Shown piece by piece: positions 42,671-53,955 of a stretch of DNA of 64,000 bases. Position 1 is the first letter of the stretch. Each line of letters starts with the position of its first letter. The DNA comes from Pocillopora verrucosa (lineage: Eukaryota > Cnidaria > Anthozoa > Scleractinia > Pocilloporidae), in NCBI RefSeq assembly GCF_036669915.1, contig NC_089321.1, positions 20,658,770 through 20,722,769 of the forward strand. The letters run 5' to 3'. The position numbers and the translations under genes are program-made. The notes under the pieces were generated by a model, which was not told the origin of the DNA, searched no databases, and was given only the letters and a program-made list of their open reading frames with translations.

Positions 42671-44455
42671 TCAGTATGGAAGCCAACCACCATGTAGGTA
42701 AAGGACTTTCCCTCTTTTAACTTGTTCAGTTAGCATCTCAGGGAAAAAAGCCCTTAGATAAAAATAATCAATCTTTGGCAACAATTCATCATACCATTTG
42801 CTGTTTTGAAAGTGGATTTTTTCAATAAACAGTGGCATGTTTTCTCCAAAGTACACTACAAAAATTATTCCTTCAAGGGGTATAATGGAACAGTACAGCT
42901 GACCTTGAACTTGACAAAAGTAGTTGTGGTTCCTTTTAAGTTGTACAGACCCATCAGCCAGTTTCTCCAAACAAAAATTCTTTTCTTTGCAAGCTTCATC
43001 AACAGTCATGCCAGCCTTGCTGAAAGGAGATTTTATTTCCTTCCCCCATTTTTTATCAGTGTCAATCATAGTTACTACTCTGTCTAAGCTCGCTCCAAGG
43101 TATGGTTTGTCTTTAGACAGTGACAATCCAGGTTCCTCCACACTTACTGCAATAACATCCCTTCTCATTTCCCTTATAAATAAATTGACAGCTTTCTGTT
43201 CGCTTTCAATTCCATACTGCACAGCTTCAGTTGTAAAGTTACTGTAGATTATTGCTTTCAATTTATTTGAAGGTTCCACTCTTGTTTTGGCAGCATTTCC
43301 AAAATTTGAGGCTGTCAATACAGTTCTCCTTTTTTCAAACCATAGGTTGTTCTTGGCTTGCCCCCTAGTCAATCTTTCAGTTTCCTGGATCTCCACCAGA
43401 GTAATAGTTAGACTGGAAACATGCTCATCGATCATATTTTTAAAACGATTAGTAGCTATGTCATAGCTGTCGGTGAAGGCAACACTTTCCTGTTTCTCTT
43501 CAGTCTCTTGAAGAGTGGGCACCTCAGAACAGTTCGATTTGATGTCATGAAAAAGAAAAAATGAGCAGAAAGGCAGACAATTTTGAAGGCTCTCGCTTAA
43601 AGTTTTGAACCTTCCTTCATCTCTGTTGCGCTGTTGTGGTGGTCTTGGGTCGAACTTTATAATTTTCGGCTTAAGGCGGATGTTCTTCTTCCCAAATCTT
43701 ATTTTTCTTATTAAGATTTGATCAAGGGGCTTGGCTGCAACGCTCTGATTGCGTGGAACCACCCATACCGAAAGACGCGATGTACACGATAGTGCTTCAG
43801 GATGTTTTTGTAGACCCCGTCTAGTAAAGTCTTCCAAGGCAAACAGCACACCTCCAATATGACTGCACTTCCCCTTACCCTGTGAGCCAAGCCCGGCGGG
43901 ACAGGCACAAGCTGCGCGTGATACATCACACTGAGATCTGAACTCCACGACCACTCGGTAAGACGTCTTTTTCATCGATGGCAAAATACCGGCTTTTACG
44001 TACGTCTTGTCCTCATGGGTTTTGCTTTCAAGCCTTCTAACGTTTCCTTCGAAGAAAAATTGGTAAGATTTTAATTTCTTATAATTTGTTCTCTTGAGTA
44101 CAATGTGGCGATACTTGCGCGTTGACACAACCAGGTAATCGTAAAGCTGAATAAAATTTAGTTCGGGAAGCTGACGTAAATCAGTGGACCATCTGAGAGC
44201 AGAGATTCGTCTTAAAGTTTCATCGTACTTGAAGTCGCCACTATTTTCCGTTGTATTCTGGTGATCCTGAGCAGTATTATCACTACTTTGCTGCTGATAC
44301 TCACCCGGTCGTAGCGCGTGTCGCATGAGTATCGCGTAGACTTTTAAAACCAAATCTGCTTTTATTCCGCCCGTCGCTTCCGAATTAGAACGCAAAAGTT
44401 CCCTTAAATCCTTCACTTTTAACTTCTGGATAACTTCTAGCGTTGTAATCTGCAT
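42671..44455 (-). CDS. SAP-SWIM-YqaJ nuclease of transposon, copy B
   Basis: Full 594-residue frame from ATG 44453-44455, nearly identical to 7126-8910. SWIM ligands and all YqaJ active-site residues are retained. The one clear residue change is Asp to Val at position 8, beside the SAP motif. Confidence 0.85.
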   Translation of the reverse strand: MQITTLEVIQKLKVKDLRELLRSNSEATGGIKADLVLKVYAILMRHALRPGEYQQQSSDNTAQDHQNTTENSGDFKYDETLRRISALRWSTDLRQLPELNFIQLYDYLVVSTRKYRHIVLKRTNYKKLKSYQFFFEGNVRRLESKTHEDKTYVKAGILPSMKKTSYRVVVEFRSQCDVSRAACACPAGLGSQGKGKCSHIGGVLFALEDFTRRGLQKHPEALSCTSRLSVWVVPRNQSVAAKPLDQILIRKIRFGKKNIRLKPKIIKFDPRPPQQRNRDEGRFKTLSESLQNCLPFCSFFLFHDIKSNCSEVPTLQETEEKQESVAFTDSYDIATNRFKNMIDEHVSSLTITLVEIQETERLTRGQAKNNLWFEKRRTVLTASNFGNAAKTRVEPSNKLKAIIYSNFTTEAVQYGIESEQKAVNLFIREMRRDVIAVSVEEPGLSLSKDKPYLGASLDRVVTMIDTDKKWGKEIKSPFSKAGMTVDEACKEKNFCLEKLADGSVQLKRNHNYFCQVQGQLYCSIIPLEGIIFVVYFGENMPLFIEKIHFQNSKWYDELLPKIDYFYLRAFFPEMLTEQVKRGKVLYLHGGWLPY

Positions 44456-44687
44456 ATCCTTGCAAACTAGCACTATTTTAGAAGCGATTGAACCACGAAA
44501 GACTTCTCCGATCAGCTGTATTTACTGTTTTTGTAATACGCGGGTCACCGGCAGCCTCGTTATCGTGTTTGCGCGGTTACTAATCTAATATGGCGCCGGG
44601 AACTGTAGAAAGGGCTATTATTCTCTCCAACACACCTGTGTCAATACAAGCCGATCTTCAAGGCGAACAAACGAAAAGTCCGTCGAT

Positions 44688-45746
44688 ATGGAAGAGGAAG
44701 ATCTTAAGTGGTACAGTCCTTTCGTGCTCCTTGTTGGAGCTATTCTAAGTTTTGCTGATCCCATCACCGACATACTCACACTGGTGGAATTCTACCGCGC
44801 GGATCACATGACATGGTTTGGTGTAGGGCTTACTTTTGTTTTGTTGCCATGTTTGGCGTTTCCAGTGTTCTACCAGATGCGTAGCAATGAACCTTCACCT
44901 TCTTGTTGTGCAAGAACTGCTCTTTGCGCATTTCATCCATTTTCAGCAGCCTTCGCAAGACTAGAAGCTTTATTTCACTGTCTCAAGAATTGGTGGTATA
45001 AAGATGAAATCGACTCCCACTCCGATAGCAAAGCTGAAGATGTACTCGATTTCATTTTCTTCGCTGTAATCTTTGAGGCAGTCCTTGAGTCCGCTCCACA
45101 ATTTATAATTCAATTGTACGCCATCATTGTTCAGGAGGAACCAGCTGCAATTATCCAAATCATTTCTCTACCTATCTCTTTCCTCACTCTGGCATGGGCC
45201 TTCACAGCCACTGATAAGAAGTCTCTTGCCGATTTCGAAATAATACCAAGTAGCGGTGCCATGAAGGTTAAACACCAACTAGCATTGTATGCAACTCACT
45301 TGCTTCTCCTGAGCAGTCGACTGTTCGCCATCTGTTATTTCATCGTCAGCTACAAGTGGTGGGTTATTGGCGTTGTAATGTTTCATTCTTGTGTCGTATT
45401 AATAGCGACTGTTATTCAGAATAGAGACGAAGTTGACTGTGATGCCTCAAGAGTTCTCGTTATTTTATTGTTCATGGGCATTCACAGTCTAAGAGATGAC
45501 TTTGTAGAAATATCGTTGAATTTAGAAATAACTGGTGTAACCATGAGTATATATTTATCACATATTTTGTTTGTATTAGAAAACTTCTTTATGATCCTGA
45601 CGTTTTATTTCACTTATAACCCAAACGCTTGGTACTCTTTACCTGTCACTGTGAGTGTTTGTGTGTTCAGTGTTCTTGGCTCCACAACGAGAATTTGCCT
45701 ATTTCGTTGGCTTAGCCATCGCTGCCGGATAGCTCCGCAGCCGTGA
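44688..45746 (+). CDS. XK-related (XKR) multipass membrane protein, gene 3
   Basis: A 352-residue intact ORF, the segmental-duplicate partner of gene 1. Residues 1-235 differ at one site (64, Val to Met). Residues 236-288, spanning segment 6 to the start of segment 8, differ at about twelve sites (for example RDEVDCDASRVLVILLF against RDKVDCDAPTVLFILFF). The rest differs at two sites. The nucleotides at the start of the divergent patch (TGTGTCGTATTAATAGCG) match XKR gene 2 rather than gene 1, which suggests sequence exchange. The family motif ESAPQFIIQLYA and the acidic first segment are unchanged. The composite transposon ends 71 bp upstream. Confidence 0.88.
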   Translation: MEEEDLKWYSPFVLLVGAILSFADPITDILTLVEFYRADHMTWFGVGLTFVLLPCLAFPVFYQMRSNEPSPSCCARTALCAFHPFSAAFARLEALFHCLKNWWYKDEIDSHSDSKAEDVLDFIFFAVIFEAVLESAPQFIIQLYAIIVQEEPAAIIQIISLPISFLTLAWAFTATDKKSLADFEIIPSSGAMKVKHQLALYATHLLLLSSRLFAICYFIVSYKWWVIGVVMFHSCVVLIATVIQNRDEVDCDASRVLVILLFMGIHSLRDDFVEISLNLEITGVTMSIYLSHILFVLENFFMILTFYFTYNPNAWYSLPVTVSVCVFSVLGSTTRICLFRWLSHRCRIAPQP

Positions 45747-48208
45747 TGACAGCAGTAATGTGAATACTGATTATGTTAGTTCAGTATAATCTGGTAATGC
45801 GCTTATATTTTGTCTGTACCTACTATTTGAATTTGAAGTGCGAAGTCAGGTTTAAGCTATGGAAACGAGTTTCGAAGTTGTGACTATCTTGTTTAACTTC
45901 CATCGCTGGACGTGCGTCGTTGGACCACTAGCCTTGGCCATGTCCCTCGCGAAAGTTTCAGGAATATTTAGCCGGCTTAAAAAACGGTTGTTCCTCGGTT
46001 GTTCCTCGGTGTATTTATTGGCTCATGTTTTGGCTTACGTGGTCAAAGATTGATTCTGTCGATCGAAAGCATTAAGTGCGTTGTTTTTCATTTTGTGAGA
46101 TTCTAATATAAAAGAGTTTGAATTAGTGTTCTCACAAAAAATGTTATATCTTCCAAGGTCAGTTGACATGCATGCCCGCTTAGAGAGTCGAGAGTCCTTA
46201 GTGCCTTTCGTAAAAGCGTGTTGCGGTCTGCAGCTAGATTGCTCATTATTGCAAACCAATATGCCTGTATGGCGGTGGACTTGGTAACAGGTAATAAGAT
46301 TTAGAGCTCGAGTTTCTACTTATTTTCATCTGTAAGTAAAAATCATTAGATGTGATAGATATTTTAGCTTTGTAACTCGAAATGTAGAAGGAATGAAATA
46401 TACTAAACATGCCGTGAGTTATGAATACATATTACTAATATTATAGAGTAGCTTGAAGATACTTATTATAATAAGCGATTTTAGCTAGGAGTAAGTGGCT
46501 TAGAGGTTTGATACTTTCAACAAGTTTAGGATTAAGAGTTTAGGACTTTGATTGATGTTGATCTAGAATTTGACTCTCATGCTAACAAAGATGTTGATTT
46601 GCATATTGAACGGCACTTCAGTGTGTAGAGCTTCTCGAAGTATTAAGCTGTGTACAAGTTGATTGTTTGTAAAACAAGAACTAGAATTAAAGTTATTTAC
46701 ATTTAACAAGAAAACAAATCCATTTTTTGAGTACTGAGAATGTCTCAAGATCATGATGTTTTAAAATCTGTAAACGGGAAAAACTGAAGGTTACTCATTC
46801 GAATCGTTAAAAATACAGTCTAAGACTGCAAGTGGCTACTGATAAAGCTCAATTGTTATAGCATTGAAAAGAACTAGAAGTTTTACTGATGACGCTGTTT
46901 GGTAGTGTTAAAGAATACTCGTCTCGCATTCAAAGCTGAAAACTTGCCCTATCCCACATGTTTATGCGAGTGGCCTGTTGCACAAGAGTTACAAGAGAAA
47001 GATGATGCAAGAACATAATGACTAATTGACATGCTACCAATAATTAAATGGTCCAAATCCGCTCTGACCGGTTCATCAGTCGCGAAAAAGAGTGATGTGA
47101 ATACTTTATTACATGTAAAGCTATAGATAGGAATCATAAAGTGTTTCTTTTAAATCTAGGATTTTTTTGATAATCAAAAATAAACACAAGAACGGCGAGG
47201 ATTTCGATGAACACCCATCAGATGGAGATACTTCATTTACAACAGTTATTGTAGAAGGAATGAAATAAACACGTAACCTGAAAACAAGCAGCGAATAGTG
47301 GATGAATAAAATAGAGTACTACGTACTTAATAGAATACTCAATTATTGCTTCGAGTGAGTGATCTAGAAGTCTGACACTTTCCAAGAATATTCATTTATG
47401 ATTTCAAGGTTTTAGCTGATATTGATCTAAATTTTTGACACTCTCCTCCTACTAAGGGTGTTGATTTGCATTTAGTTAGTCCCAAATGCTAAATTACATT
47501 ATTTGTATCGCCATTATTTTCATAACAAGAATTCCAGTTTAAAGGAACGTGTATGCAGAAAATTTAGACCAAGAAAACCGAAAGGCTCTAAGTTATGACC
47601 TTTGAAGGTTGCGTTCTTAGTGCAGTTTTCGCGGGTAAAAATACGAACATGATAACCCAAAGTTATTTATCCTAACCCTCACTAAATTTTAATTTTTTTA
47701 AGAATGTTATTGACTGCACTTGAATACACATTTTAAAGAAAAGTAAGTCTAACACTCCTTCTACAAATATTGGTATATGAATTAAGATTTTGACCTGTTA
47801 TGATTTAGATTTTTCCCTCTCTCGTCGTGCGACAGATGTTGATTTGCATTTAACCGACACTTCAAGGTGAGTAACTTCACGCAGTATTTGATGTTGAATT
47901 GAAGTTGCGTACAAGTTTTGTTTTGCAAAATCAAGAATAAGAATAAACTAATTTATATCTAAAAGAAAGTGGATACTTCTTGAGTGTCGAAAATGCAACG
48001 AGATTATCTTGTTTCATTGATCTGTGAATGGAAATAACAAAAAATGACTAATCTGAATGGTTTAGAATAATAACGAAAGAATAGTTATTTTAAGAGTGTT
48101 GTTTACAGCACTTGAATGACACATTTAAAAAAAACTTAGTCTGAAACTTTCTAAAAACAGTCGTTTATGAATTTAAGATCAGTTTATTTAATGGCGTAGA
48201 TCTTGTCC
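45747..48208 (+). repeat. XKR 3' tail and spacer repeats (unit 3)
   Basis: No gene seen. Close copy of 10202-12649 and 23901-26305. The minisatellite has two units (45986-46007). Confidence 0.7.
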
Positions 48209-48350
48209 TTATTTTCAGCAGCCTTCGTGAGACTAGAAGCTTTTCTTTTCCGCTTTACGAGATGGAATTTAGGAGATGTGTGTGTTTGTGTGTTCAGTGT
48301 TCCTAACCCTAAGAAGTGAGAATTTGATTAATTCGTTGGCTAAGCGCAGG
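48209..48350 (+). pseudogene. Mini-XKR relic (unit 3)
   Basis: Third copy of the internally deleted XKR remnant (compare 12650-12790). Confidence 0.75.
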
Positions 48351-49109
48351 AATATGAGAGTAATGGATGGATATTATAGAGCAACTTGCAAATACTCGAC
48401 TTAAGCTTGGAGTAAGTGTTTCAGAAGTTTGATACTTGCAAAGAATTTAGGTTTGTGATTTTAAGACTTTGACTGGTATTGATCTAGGATTTGACTTTCT
48501 CATGCTAAGAAAGGTGTTGATTTGCATTTAGTCTGACACTTCAATGACGGTGTCTAGCTTCTCGTAGTATTAAATTTGCATATAAAGCTGTGTACAGGTT
48601 AATAGTTTGTAAAACAAGATTTAGAATAAAAGTTATCTATATTTAACAAGAAAACAAATCCATTCTTTGAGTACTGAGAATGTCTCAAGATCATCGTCTT
48701 ACAAAATCTGTAAATGGAATAACTGAAGGTTACTGATCCTAATCGTTAAACATACAGTCTAAGACTGTATGTGGCTACTTATATAGCTCAATTTTTACCA
48801 CAATGAAAAGCACTAAAGTTTTCTAATGAAGGTATTGTTGGAGAATATTTGTCTCACTTTTAAACTAGAAAACCTGTCGCATCTCATATATACACATATT
48901 TATGAGTGCCCTGTTTCACAAGAAAAACAGTGATCCAAGAATATAGGGGGTGATTGACATGCAACCAATAACTAAATGACAACAAATAATTATATTAACA
49001 ATAAAATTAAAAATGATAACCATAGTATTGGAAATTATAATTTAAAGGGGCTAGCTCAAGAATCTCACAGTTCTTCTATCCTCAAAGCTCCAATAGTGAT
49101 TAAACTATG
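48351..49109 (+). repeat. Spacer repeat (unit 3)
   Basis: Third copy of 12791-13560. No gene. Confidence 0.7.
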
Positions 49110-49209
49110 CTTCGTTGATGAATCCCTCCACAATTTATGATTCAGTTGCACGCTATCAGTATCAAAGGGGAACTAGCTGTGATTATTTGAATAATTTGAA
49201 TAAACCTCT
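49110..49209 (+). pseudogene. XKR relic, 5' piece before LTR (unit 3)
   Basis: Third copy of the split XKR relic. Its 3' partner is absent from this unit because the retrotransposon is truncated at about 53955. Confidence 0.65.
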
Positions 49210-49289
49210 TGTGTGGTTGACACTTTCCAATATGGTCATACTATGTACTTCAATGATCGCTTGTTTCACTGGGTAAAATGCCAAATTTT

Positions 49290-49620
49290 AGTGTCATTTA
49301 AGTAAAATTAAACAACTATTAAACCCAAAGACAAATTCAAGCCATGTTTACTAAACTTAAACATGACTTAAAAATGTACCTTTGTTCAGGCGAGGTTTAA
49401 GCATTCTTAAATGCAAATTAAATCGACTTTGAGATTTAAGCTATGTTTAAGTCATTTTAACCGTACTTAAATCCTTTGAAAGATTTAGGGTTACTTTAAA
49501 CCACCTTAAATCTAACGTTAAACCTATTGGGGAGATTTAAGGTCTAGTTAAAGGAGCCTTAAATACAACATTAAATTTATCATAATATTTATGCCGTGTT
49601 TAAGGACCTTAAAAACACAT
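49290..49620 (+). repeat. Left terminal array of TTAA-centred motifs
   Basis: I count about 21 TTAA cores in roughly 330 bp, mostly as CTTAAA/TTTAAG variants on both strands, against about four expected from base composition. Likely subterminal protein-binding repeats; function inferred. Confidence 0.75.
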
Positions 49621-50082
49621 CAAATCTTTTGGTGTACACCAAGTCTACTTTATTGACATAATCTCTCACCAGAACCAGAAACCATGCGAGAGCAGCCTAC
49701 AGCAACCTTCAATGAATTAATCATAGATTAATATTAATATTATGTATTTAGTAAAGCCACAATATTTCACGCTACTGATTTTATTGCTTTTTCAATTCTT
49801 TGGGTAATGAAACTGTGTTTGTTGATTGTGAACAAGAGACTTGATTTCTTGTGTTGGAAACTGTCTAACTGAACGTTAAAAAGCGCGCGTTTGTATCGAG
49901 GACGCGGTATGTCTCGTCCCCAGAGTGAGGCCGAGATCCTTATGCGCATGACAAATACCGTATGAACGCCAATCAAATGTCCAAAACTATAATCGCGGGA
50001 TATCTGATCTTTCACTGTCGTTCGTTCACTCGGTCGAGTTTCGTTTCGTTGCGGGCACGTGTTTGGATTCTTCCTCGATAGG

Positions 50083-52696
50083 ATGATGGCTGCATACGAT
50101 CCAGTTCAAGAGAGACAGCTTGTTCTTATGGAAAGAATGAGTAGAAGGATTGATTCGATTCTCGAAGGGCAAAAGAAACTAGAAGATACGAATGCAGTCC
50201 TTCAGCAAGAAAATGCAAAGCTGAAGAACCAACTTGCGAGTCTGGAAGGGCAGGCAAAGAAGAAAGGCAACAAACGTTCTAAAAGCTCTCGCAGAGAATC
50301 AAATGTTGTGATTCCAAATGACTTAAGGGTAAATATTCTTTAATTACTTTAAGGATATAAATTTTTTCAACTTAAGTACCGTTAAGTTGTGTTTCAGATT
50401 TTCAGTTGCGGTGCATCAGAAGCATAAAACGTGTCTTCAAAGACACCGCCATTCCGCCATCACGCGTGTTCTGTGTTAACTTAAAGCACAATATGTGTAG
50501 ATGTTGGTTCTAGTGCTTATCACAAAGTTGGAACATCCTTGTGCTGAATTCTTGTGCCTATTTTGCAAGCATTTAGCAAAAATACTGTTTACCCAGTTTA
50601 AAATTCCGCTGTGTACTGTTTACCCAAAAACCCTGCTGATCCTGATTAAAGAAATAAACAAGTTTGTGGTTTGAATTTACTTTTGACATATGATGTTCTT
50701 CCATATTATCTTCCAGAAACGGTTTCGGTTCATCTACAAAAAGATGGTAGAAAAAAAAGTGACACAAGGCTTCATCATTGATGAGGAGTATGTTATTTTT
50801 TTACCATACATAAGATGATGTGTTTAAATAGCAAGGCACTAAGAGAGATGGCATGCAAGATATTAGAATTAAAACTTTACCACCAAGAACTAAATCTCTC
50901 TCTGACCAGCTTCTTCTAAGGGACTGTTAGTTATCTGTTTTGAGGCCAGTGTTTAGAGTCTGGGGCCAGTGTAAAATATTCAAATTGGGAGTAGGAGGTG
51001 GTAAACTTTTACAATCTGTTATTTCAACTATTATGTTGCTGATAGATTAATACATGCAAATTTTTGTTTTGAGAAATCTTTTCCCTCCAAGAACCAGAAA
51101 TCCTAATGTCAGTTTGAAGGTGTAAAAAGCATGTAGCTTCTGCACTGTACCAGCAGTGATTAGAAAATTGTCCCTCTTGTATAACTGCTTTACTTGAATT
51201 ATTATTTCCTTTTTTGGCTGAATAATAATAATATTATTATAACTGCCTCTGGCTATTGTTTAAAACAAAAATAATATTCTCATGTTTATTACAGTCCACA
51301 GTCAGAGAGAAACCAGAGTATTTTTACAAAAGTGAAAGAAGTACTGAAAAAAGAGCACGGAGGAGAAAGCTGCCTATGGACTGACTTACAAATGGAAGGT
51401 ATTACATTACAGGAATCAAGTTTTAATGTTGTGTGCAAGTTAGAACAAGAAGCATTTACCTTGTGCAAAATCAAACAAATTTTCTGAAATATGTTGGACA
51501 GAAAACTTAACAACTGAGAGGGAAAACACAATATTACCAGCATTCTTTTAATAAATATATATCCATAAGCTGATGTTACATATACACATAGACTTGTCAT
51601 TGTATTGTAATTTTAGGATATCATGCAGCGATAATAATTATTGTTTTTAACTCAACAGCTCAGTTTTATCGGTACTTCAAAACAACTAAAGAAAGAGAGC
51701 AGAGGATAAGAAAAGGGAAAAATGAAGAGCATAAAGAAAAGTGCAAAAGGAGCAGGCGTTTGCTAAATGTAAGGACTAGCTAAGTTGTCTTGCTTTTGCC
51801 ATGCTAAACCTATATTCAAGAATAAATTTTCAAGATAGTGTGGCTGAAGCATGGCTTCTGAATCAAACGTTTCAATTCAGTTTGACAACAAGTGTTGTTT
51901 AATACTGTGGCAAATTTGTGCATGGCATTGTACCAACATAATAATAGTTTGAAAACACAATACAATGTGGGATAATATACAGCAACAAAAAATGAAACAA
52001 TGCCATGCACAAATTTGTCATACACTGTAAGTTGGACTGGTATGTTTACAACTGGTGTACAAATACACATTAATTAGGAAAGTCAACCTTGCTGGTAGTT
52101 AACCAAATAATATGGGTTTGCTTTAATTTAGTACTGTTTTGTAGCATGAATTTTTTTCTGGGAGTTCTATTTATTGCTGATTGTTATTTTCATATTTTAT
52201 ATCTTTTGTGGGATATCATTTTGAGTTAGAAAAGTATTTCTATTTGACAATAAATTATATGTTTCATAGATATAATTTGGTCTGGTTATTAACTAAATAA
52301 TGACTGAATTGTTGCTTTTTGTTCCATTAGAAACTGGAAAGGCGTCAGTCATCCTAGGAGATGCTACAAGCTTCTATGACACCAAAAGAAAAACAGTATT
52401 ATAGTGAAATCCTTTACATTGATTATATGAGTAGCGAAGAATCAGATTATGAGGAGCAAGAAGATTTCATTACTGGTGAGAAAGAAAAGAAACTGGCAAG
52501 ATATGTAACCAAGAAGCTATCATGGGAAAGAACAAGCTTGACAAATGCAAAAGCCAGGCTAGACAGAACCTACAAAAATAATTTGACCCCCCATGCCAGG
52601 GCAATGGCTAAGCCAAGGAGTGTTGGTGGCATGTCGGAGAGGCCTGCACCTGCTGGCCCACTTTGGGCTGTCAGGCAGATAAACAAAGAGTCGTGA
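50083..52696 (+). pseudogene. Five-exon accessory gene of the TTAA-end element, with in-frame TAG
   Basis: I infer exons 50083-50328, 50717-50787, 51295-51398, 51659-51768 and 52331-52696. All four introns have GT..AG ends and the phases agree, giving about 298 codons. The start is ATG 50083 (MMAAYDPVQE). Exon 1 encodes a coiled coil (RRIDSILEGQKKLEDTNAVL) and a basic serine-rich patch. Exons 2-4 are highly charged. Exon 5 carries an acidic MSSEESDYEEQEDF segment and a C-terminal P-R-S...R-P-A-P...W-A-V-R motif. That motif reminds me of uncharacterised proteins repeated in cnidarian genomes. TAG at 52355-52357 interrupts exon 5, so the copy is probably inactive unless spliced differently. No enzymatic domain is recognised. 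Confidence 0.65.
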
Positions 52697-52908
52697 TTGA
52701 AAAAAATACTTAACACTTTTTCTACTTTTTATTCATTTATTTATCATGTATTTAATGGCAAACTGAAGTAATTGTTTTGTTAGAACAAATTATTGTCATC
52801 TAGATCACAGGGATAGTTTCTTCCAAGTATTGTTAAATTTATTGACTTATGATTGGGAAAATTTGTTCCTGTCAAGCATAAATAAGCTAGGTATGTGTGA
52901 CATTTTAA

Positions 52909-53112
52909 CCCTTTAATTCCCAAGATCTGATTGGTAACTATCCTCTCTAGCTGCTACATATTTTCCTGTAACTTAGTTATGAGAATCTGGTGTGATATCA
53001 AGACAAAGACCTATACCTGATAAGTTTGAGAATTCTCATTATCTCTTTGCTGGATAAGGTAAAGATATTTTAGGGAGAAGTTACTTGTTAATCACTCCTG
53101 GGAGTTAAAGGG
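52909..53112. mobile_element. 204-bp MITE flanked by TTAA
   Basis: Inverted ends CCCTTTAATTCCCAAGATCT and the reverse complement CCCTTTAACTCCCAGGAGTG. Each side is bordered by TTAA (52905-52908 and 53113-53116). It resembles abundant MITEs of coral genomes as I remember them. Confidence 0.85.
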
Positions 53113-53314
53113 TTAATTACAAATAGGCAGAAGCTTTAAGAATGTGTACCAGTGAATTTAAAATAAAATAAACTTGAAACATATATTGTTTAGTGTGATA
53201 TGTGACCTGGTGGGTGGCAGTTTAGTAATGAAACAACAAAACAATAATATTTCACTGATTTCACAAATTTGATTCAAAACTAAAATAAGCAACAAATTTT
53301 GAGCTCTGTTTACT

Positions 53315-53510
53315 TCAATTAAACAGTACTTAAACATACAGGAATGTTTTGGACACATTTAATGTGAACTTAAACCTGCATTAAGTTTTAGCCTTAAGAT
53401 AGTATAAGCCAGGTTTAAGTCCAACTTAAATCTAGGTATAAGTGACTTAAACATCAACTTAAACTTATTAAACCTGAGTTTAAGACAGGATTAATCCATG
53501 TTTAAGGACA
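53315..53510 (-). repeat. Right terminal array of TTAA-centred motifs
   Basis: About 14 TTAA cores in 200 bp (ACTTAAAC, GTTTAAG and similar), the counterpart of the left array. Confidence 0.75.
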
Positions 53511-53955
53511 CCTAAATATATCTTTTCTCCATATGCATGTGAATGTGAGTGAATCGTAGAAAGGAAGCCCGAAAATAAACCTTTACAGAACCATATATGT
53601 TGTCAGAAGCGGGATTATCTGTTTATAAAGACAACGAGTCAAAGCTTCCCCACAAAGTCCTTTACCGGAGAAATTGGATTCCAAACAACCCGAAGAGTGG
53701 AAGAAGAGGTTCGAATGGTTCTTAAGCTATCGCATCACAGCGGGCCTCGACGACAAAAGATTACGAGATCCAAATTAATACGATGGTCTATGCGATGGGT
53801 GGAAATGCGAACGAGATTCTGAAAAGCTTTCATCTCTCAGAAAGGTCACTAACATACGACAGAGTGAAATCACGTTCTGAAACACAACTGTGGGCCCTAC
53901 GAATATTATTTTGAACGAGCACGATTTGTAACAAATGATTGCAAGGTGAGGAAAA

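Larger units (their letters stand above)
37591..44616. mobile_element. Composite transposon insertion, copy B
   Basis: Same insertion at the same leader site as 2027-9071, copied with its surroundings. The main differences are a 20-bp deletion at the internal junction (near 40941) and a 1-bp insertion in the THAP exon, giving a net offset change from 35564 to 35545. Confidence 0.88.
49265..53543. mobile_element. 4.3-kb DNA element with TTAA-dense ends
   Basis: Boundaries come from comparison with the uninterrupted LTR at about 13700-13720 and 27350-27370. The ends are TTCACTGGG and the reverse complement TTCACATGC, and both reach a TTTAGTGTC/TTTAGGTGTC segment. TGT flanks each side, but the empty site also contains nearby TGTs, so a target duplication is not certain. 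About 330 bp at the left and 200 bp at the right are crowded with TTAA-centred motifs. The interior holds a five-exon gene (50083-52696) and a TTAA-flanked MITE. No transposase is recognised. Confidence 0.75.
49210..53955 (+). mobile_element. Truncated gypsy-like retrotransposon fragment interrupted by a 4.3-kb element (unit 3)
   Basis: LTR bases 49210-49264 continue at 53544 after the insertion. The gag start (about 53600-53900) matches 13772-14077 with further frameshifts. Homology to the other two copies stops after GGTGAGGAAAA near 53955, so protease, integrase, MITEs and right LTR are missing. Confidence 0.75.
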
